Below, piece by piece: positions 60,456 to 64,000 of a DNA stretch of 64,000 nucleotides (position 1 is the first letter of the stretch; each line of letters starts with the position of its first letter). The notes under the pieces are model-generated. The model saw only the letters and a program-made list of their open reading frames with translations, had not been told where the DNA came from and searched no databases. Source of the stretch: Bosea sp. (in: a-proteobacteria) (GTDB lineage: Bacteria > Pseudomonadota > Alphaproteobacteria > Rhizobiales > Beijerinckiaceae); assembly GCA_023910605.1 (NCBI GenBank), contig JAAVVV010000001.1, forward strand, positions 328,501 to 392,500, given 5' to 3'. The translations under genes were made by a program, and so were the position numbers.

Positions 60456-60796
60456 TTGGCCTGGGTGTCGTCGTTTACGTGTCGTGCCAGCCCGTCGACT
60501 TTCGTAAAGGTGCCGCATCCCTGATGGTGCTTGTCCGGGATGGCGGCCTCGACCCGTTCAACGGCGCGCTTTACGTGTTTCGGTCGAAACGTGCGGACCG
60601 TGTTCGGATCGTGTGGTGGGATGGCAGCGGCGTTTGTCTCTATTCGAAGACGCTTGAGGAGCAAGGCTTTTGCTGGCCTGCCCTATCGGCGGCTCGCATT
60701 CGCCTGGACCATTCGCAGCTGATGGCTCTTCTGGCCGGGATGGACTGGAAGAAGATCCGTCCGACAAAGGTGCGGCGACCCTTGCTGACGGGATGA
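60452..60796 (+). CDS. tnpB: IS66 TnpB (Orf2), copy A
   Basis: A 114-residue IS66 Orf2 protein: SCQPVDFRKGAASLMVLVRD, GALYVFRSKRADRVRIVWWD and CLYSKTLEEQGFCWPALSAA. Lies between tnpA and tnpC in a complete element. Confidence 0.9.
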   Translation: MIGLGVVVYVSCQPVDFRKGAASLMVLVRDGGLDPFNGALYVFRSKRADRVRIVWWDGSGVCLYSKTLEEQGFCWPALSAARIRLDHSQLMALLAGMDWKKIRPTKVRRPLLTG

Positions 60797-60872
60797 TGTC
60801 GATCTGCGGCAAGATGAATCATGCTGCTGTAATCATTGGGAAAGTGAGCGGTTTTGTGCTCTATTTGCACCC

Positions 60873-62564
60873 ATGGATTTACCCCTGAACACCTTGCCGG
60901 ACGACGTGGATGCGCTCAAGGCGATGGTGCTCGCCCTGGCGCGTGCGCAGGCGCAAGGGGATGTTCGATTAAGAGCCGCGGAGGCTGAAATCGCCCGGCT
61001 GGAGGCGATCGAACAGAGCGCCAACGAGCGGATTGCCAACCTGACGCTGATCATGAAGGTCTTGCAGCGCGCGCAACATGGCAAGCGCTCTGAACGGCTC
61101 CGCGCCGGTGGTCCTGGGGTCCTCGACGACGAGCAGATTGCCTTTGCCTTCGAGGAGGTGGAGACCGGCCTTTCGAGCGTCCAGAGCGAACTCGACCGGG
61201 GCGCCAGGGACAAGCCGAAACGCGCTCCACGCCCGCGCAAAGGCTTTGCTGCGCATCTTGAGCGCATCGAGGAGGTCATCGAGCCGGAACTCCCCGCTGG
61301 ATATGAGGGCCTGGAGAAGGTGCTGATCAGCGAAGACCGTTCCGAACGGCTCGATGTCATTCCGCCGAAGTTCAGGGTCATCGTGACGCGCCGTCCCAAA
61401 TATGCCTTCCGTGGCCATGACGGCGTGATCCAGGCGCTCGCACCGGCACACATCATCGAAGCCGGATTGCCAACGGAACGGCTGCTCGCCTTTATCGCGG
61501 TCTCCAAATATGCCGACGGTCTTCCGCTTTACCGTCAGGAGGCGATCTACCTGCGCGACGGGGTCGAGATCAGCCGATCCCTGATGGCCCAATGGATGGG
61601 CCATCTTGGGTTTGAACTGCAGATACTGGCCGATTACATCCTCGAAAAGATCAAGGAGGGTGAGCGGATCTTTGCCGACGAAACGAGCTTGCCCACTCTG
61701 GCTCCCGGATCGGGGAAAGCAACCAAGGCCTGGTTATGGGCCTACGCGCGCGATGATCGCCCCTATGGCGGCACCAGTCCGCCAATGGTGGCCTATCGCT
61801 TCGAAGACGGCAGAGGCGCTGAATGTGTGGCCCGTCATCTGTCCGGGTACAACGGCATCCTGCAGGTCGATGGATACGTGGCCTATAGCAGCCTTGCCAA
61901 GAGCCAGGCCAAGAGCCAGGCCAAGAGCCAGGCCAAGAGCCAGGCCAAGAGCCACGCCAAAAGCCAGGCCAAAACCGGCAGCACAGAAACGATGAGGCTT
62001 GCCGGATGCTGGGCGCATCTCAGGCGCAGGTTCTACGATCTGCACATCAGCGGCGTCTCGCAGGCTGCCACGGACAGCGTCATGGCCATGACCGAGCTGT
62101 GGAGGGTCGAAGATGACGTGCGCGGCCGGAATGCAGACACCCGCGCGAAGCTCCGGCAGGAAAAGTCTGCGCCTGTCGTCGCGCGCCTCTTCGATCTTTG
62201 GGAACGGGAGCTCGGCAAGGTCTCCGGCAAGTCCAAGACGGCGGAAGCAATCCGCTATGCGCTCGCCCGCCGTGAAGCACTCGAACGGTTCCTCTCCGAC
62301 GGTCGCATTGAAATCGACTCCAACATCGTCGAACGGGCCATCAGGCCCCAAACCATTACGCGAAAGAACAGCCTCTTTGCCGGAAGTGAAGGCGGTGGCA
62401 GGACCTGGGCTACACTGGGAACGCTTCTGCAAACCGCCAGGATGAACAATGTCGATCCTCTCGACTGGCTGTCGCAAACCCTCGCGCATATCGCCCAAGG
62501 ATGGCCCGCATCCAAAATCGACGCCCTCATGCCCTGGAACTTCAGGTCAAACGCCCTCAGCTAA
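60873..62564 (+). CDS. tnpC: IS66 transposase TnpC, copy A (no zinc-finger cysteines)
   Basis: A 563-residue DDE transposase with an N-terminal helix, a core with IFADETSLPTLAPGSGKATK (first Asp), ILQVDGYVAYSSL (second Asp) and IDSNIVERAIRPQTITRKNS (Glu), and the C-terminal IDALMPWNFRSN tail. Unlike TnpC at 32437, the region where the CxxC zinc finger should be (residues 145-180, PELPAGYEGLEKVL and RPKYAFRGHDGV) has no cysteines. A run of 12-bp tandem repeats inserts AKSQ units after the second Asp (see 61896). Confidence 0.92.
   Translation: MDLPLNTLPDDVDALKAMVLALARAQAQGDVRLRAAEAEIARLEAIEQSANERIANLTLIMKVLQRAQHGKRSERLRAGGPGVLDDEQIAFAFEEVETGLSSVQSELDRGARDKPKRAPRPRKGFAAHLERIEEVIEPELPAGYEGLEKVLISEDRSERLDVIPPKFRVIVTRRPKYAFRGHDGVIQALAPAHIIEAGLPTERLLAFIAVSKYADGLPLYRQEAIYLRDGVEISRSLMAQWMGHLGFELQILADYILEKIKEGERIFADETSLPTLAPGSGKATKAWLWAYARDDRPYGGTSPPMVAYRFEDGRGAECVARHLSGYNGILQVDGYVAYSSLAKSQAKSQAKSQAKSQAKSHAKSQAKTGSTETMRLAGCWAHLRRRFYDLHISGVSQAATDSVMAMTELWRVEDDVRGRNADTRAKLRQEKSAPVVARLFDLWERELGKVSGKSKTAEAIRYALARREALERFLSDGRIEIDSNIVERAIRPQTITRKNSLFAGSEGGGRTWATLGTLLQTARMNNVDPLDWLSQTLAHIAQGWPASKIDALMPWNFRSNALS
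61896..61970 (+). repeat. 12-bp tandem repeat inside tnpC copy A
   Basis: Units of GCCAAGAGCCAG: four exact, one ending CAC, one with AAA, then a partial. They encode AKSQ x4, AKSH, AKSQ, AKT. In copy C (near 63585-63641) the same tract has two units fewer, with no frameshift, so the number is variable. Confidence 0.85.
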
Positions 62565-62579
62565 CCGCTTACCGCTTAC

Positions 62580-62898
62580 GGACAACCGTATCCCGAATGA
62601 CAATCTCCACAGCCCAGTTGCCAGCCGCCTCGACGCGCGCAAACTTCACCTCATCGTGCGCAACGGGCATGGCTTTGACCGCCCCGGATGCCCGGGCCTG
62701 TCGCCGCCATCCATAAAGCTGCGAAGGGTCAACCCCGGCAGAACGCGCAATCGCCGAAACATTCGCACCAGGCAACAGCGTCTGGGAAATCAGTCGTGCC
62801 TTCTCGTCGACCGACCAATCACGTGGCCTGCGCCTCGTCCGCACCGGCGCTGCCGTCAAAACCTCAAAAACTCGATCTTGATTCATACTCTCGCTCAT
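62580..62898 (-). pseudogene. tnpA: IS66 TnpA, 3' truncated (copy B)
   Basis: First 106 or so codons of the TnpA at 60072, ending at VIRDTVVR where the frame leaves the element and stops at 62569 inside copy A's end. The helix-turn-helix is intact. No TnpB or TnpC belongs to it. Confidence 0.85.
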
Positions 62899-62975
62899 AG
62901 GATTCCCCACATGATTCACCGGGAAAATGAGCGATCAGAACACCAAAAGATACGTGGGGTTGCCTACACGCTTAC
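62580..62975 (-). mobile_element. IS66 left-end fragment (copy B)
   Basis: About 396 bp, inverted relative to copy A: the left terminus (ending at 62975) and most of tnpA. The break is at GGACAACCG, seven bases past the right end of copy A. At least one base differs from copy A (Leu to Pro in RRPRDW). Eleven bases (62976-62986) separate it from copy C. Confidence 0.85.
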
Positions 62976-62986
62976 GAAAGAACAGC

Positions 62987-64000
62987 GTAAGCGGTTAGCT
63001 GAGGGCGTTTGACCTGAAGTTCCAGGGCATGAGGGCGTCGATTTTGGATGCGGGCCATCCTTGGGCGATATGCGCGAGGGTTTGCGACAGCCAGTCGAGA
63101 GGATCGACATTGTTCATCCTGGCGGTTTGCAGAAGCGTTCCCAGTGTAGCCCAGGTCCTGCCACCGCCTTCACTTCCGGCAAAGAGGCTGTTCTTTCGCG
63201 TAATGGTTTGGGGCCTGATGGCCCGTTCGACGATGTTGGAGTCGATTTCAATGCGACCGTCGGAGAGGAACCGTTCGAGTGCTTCACGGCGGGCGAGCGC
63301 ATAGCGGATTGCTTCCGCCGTCTTGGACTTGCCGGAGACCTTGCCGAGCTCCCGTTCCCAAAGATCGAAGAGGCGCGCGACGACAGGCGCAGACTTTTCC
63401 TGCCGGAGCTTCGCGCGGGTGTCTGCATTCCGGCCGCGCACGTCATCTTCGACCCTCCACAGCTCGGTCATGGCCATGACGCTGTCCGTGGCAGCCTGCG
63501 AGACGCCGCTGATGTGCAGATCGTAGAACCTGCGCCTGAGATGCGCCCAGCATCCGGCAAGCCTCATCGTTTCTGTGCTGCCGGTTTTGGCCTGGCTTTT
63601 GGCGTGGCTCTTGGCCTGGCTCTTGGCCTGGCTCTTGGCAAGGCTGCTATAGGCCACGTATCCATCGACCTGCAGGATGCCGTTGTACCCGGACAGATGA
63701 CGGGCCACACATTCAGCGCCTCTGCCGTCTTCGAAGCGATAGGCCACCATTGGCGGACTGGTGCCGCCATAGGGGCGATCATCGCGCGCGTAGGCCCATA
63801 ACCAGGCCTTGGTTGCTTTCCCCGATCCGGGAGCCAGAGTGGGCAAGCTCGTTTCGTCGGCAAAGATCCGCTCACCCTCCTTGATCTTTTCGAGGATGTA
63901 ATCGGCCAGTATCTGCAGTTCAAACCCAAGATGGCCCATCCATTGGGCCATCAGGGATCGGCTGATCTCGACCCCGTCGCGCAGGTAGATCGCCTCCTGA
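62987..64000 (-). mobile_element. IS66-family element (copy C), runs off the window
   Basis: Starts with the right terminus GTAAGCGGTTAGC at 62987 and continues inverted to the end of the window. Sequence agrees with copy A apart from the missing two 12-bp units. Whether tnpA and tnpB are present lies beyond base 64000. Confidence 0.88.
62995..64000 (-). CDS. tnpC: IS66 transposase TnpC, copy C (N-terminus outside window)
   Basis: The C-terminal 335 codons of the same transposase as 60873-62564, open to the end of the window. All three catalytic acidic residues are in the visible part. The internal AKSQ tract has AKSQ x2, AKSH, AKSQ. It shares the stop position relative to the right terminus. 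Confidence 0.9.
   Translation of the reverse strand, partial: QEAIYLRDGVEISRSLMAQWMGHLGFELQILADYILEKIKEGERIFADETSLPTLAPGSGKATKAWLWAYARDDRPYGGTSPPMVAYRFEDGRGAECVARHLSGYNGILQVDGYVAYSSLAKSQAKSQAKSHAKSQAKTGSTETMRLAGCWAHLRRRFYDLHISGVSQAATDSVMAMTELWRVEDDVRGRNADTRAKLRQEKSAPVVARLFDLWERELGKVSGKSKTAEAIRYALARREALERFLSDGRIEIDSNIVERAIRPQTITRKNSLFAGSEGGGRTWATLGTLLQTARMNNVDPLDWLSQTLAHIAQGWPASKIDALMPWNFRSNALS

Larger units (their letters stand above)
59995..62572 (+). mobile_element. IS66-family element, complete (copy A)
   Basis: 2578 bp from GTAAGCGTGTAGGC to GCTAACCGCTTAC (reverse complement GTAAGCGGTTAGC), with tnpA, tnpB and tnpC. The 8-bp flanks GTGGTATC and CGCTTACG do not match. The left side of the same element recurs at 20928-21735 and 62580-62975, and the right side recurs inverted from 62987. 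Confidence 0.9.

Noticed and set aside
61890..61975. Short direct repeats that could suggest a CRISPR-like or satellite array
   Set aside because: The units are 12 bp without spacers, in frame inside tnpC, and encode AKSQ repeats.

Overview
The window looks like chromosomal plus horizontally acquired DNA of an alphaproteobacterium, most likely Hyphomicrobiales (Rhizobiales). The evidence is high G+C coding DNA, an aerobic-type cobalamin gene set (cobN/cobB/cobO/cobQ), IS66/IS630/IS110 elements, an RHE_PE00001-type plasmid protein and Phd/PIN toxin-antitoxin genes. The genus cannot be named from the sequence alone. No tRNA, rRNA or CRISPR array was recognised.

1-13.1 kb is a cobalamin locus: cobN (5' end outside the window), cobB, cobO and cobQ run forward with overlapping or near-touching ends. 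cobD and btuF run in reverse and cobC forward, with cobC and btuF overlapping head to head. A reverse operon btuB-btuC-btuD follows, headed by a well-formed cobalamin riboswitch. Together these make and import corrinoids.

13.2-35.3 kb is a patchwork of mobile and plasmid-like DNA. It holds a truncated TctC/Bug binding protein cut by an IS3-type remnant, an OLD-like ATPase-TOPRIM gene and a relaxase whose 3' side carries an IS630 insertion. It also holds a frameshifted mobC-like gene, an A+T-richer non-coding stretch that may hold a transfer or replication origin, an IS66 fragment, and DUF932 and ParB-like genes sharing a duplicated leader. The central object is a 5.65-kb element with three overlapping tyrosine recombinase genes (recombinase in trio, RIT), flanked by 1199-bp inverted arms. 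Each arm carries a full TOPRIM-type gene, and the whole element sits inside a homologous TOPRIM gene. A complete IS66 element and a Fic gene (with a possible hsdS tail) close the region.

35.4-52.5 kb is a transport and phosphoester cluster. A four-gene sugar/glycerol-3-phosphate-type ABC transporter runs forward. A long reverse operon follows: two dipeptide-type binding proteins, two DppB/DppC permease pairs, one DppD/DppF ATPase pair, a nucleotide pyrophosphatase-type phosphodiesterase and two calcineurin-like metallophosphoesterases. The combination suggests uptake and cleavage of phosphorus-containing (phosphodiester-like) compounds; the substrate is inference.

52.6-64 kb is a second accessory region. 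It contains an IS110/IS1111-type element, an IS5-type remnant, three toxin-antitoxin modules (DUF433/DUF5615, Phd/PemK-like, Phd-UPF0175/DUF3368 PIN), each with a palindrome in front of its antitoxin, an RHE_PE00001 protein and a solitary tyrosine recombinase. It ends in an IS66 nest: a complete copy, an inverted left-end fragment and an inverted third copy running off the window. The first antitoxin appears frameshifted.
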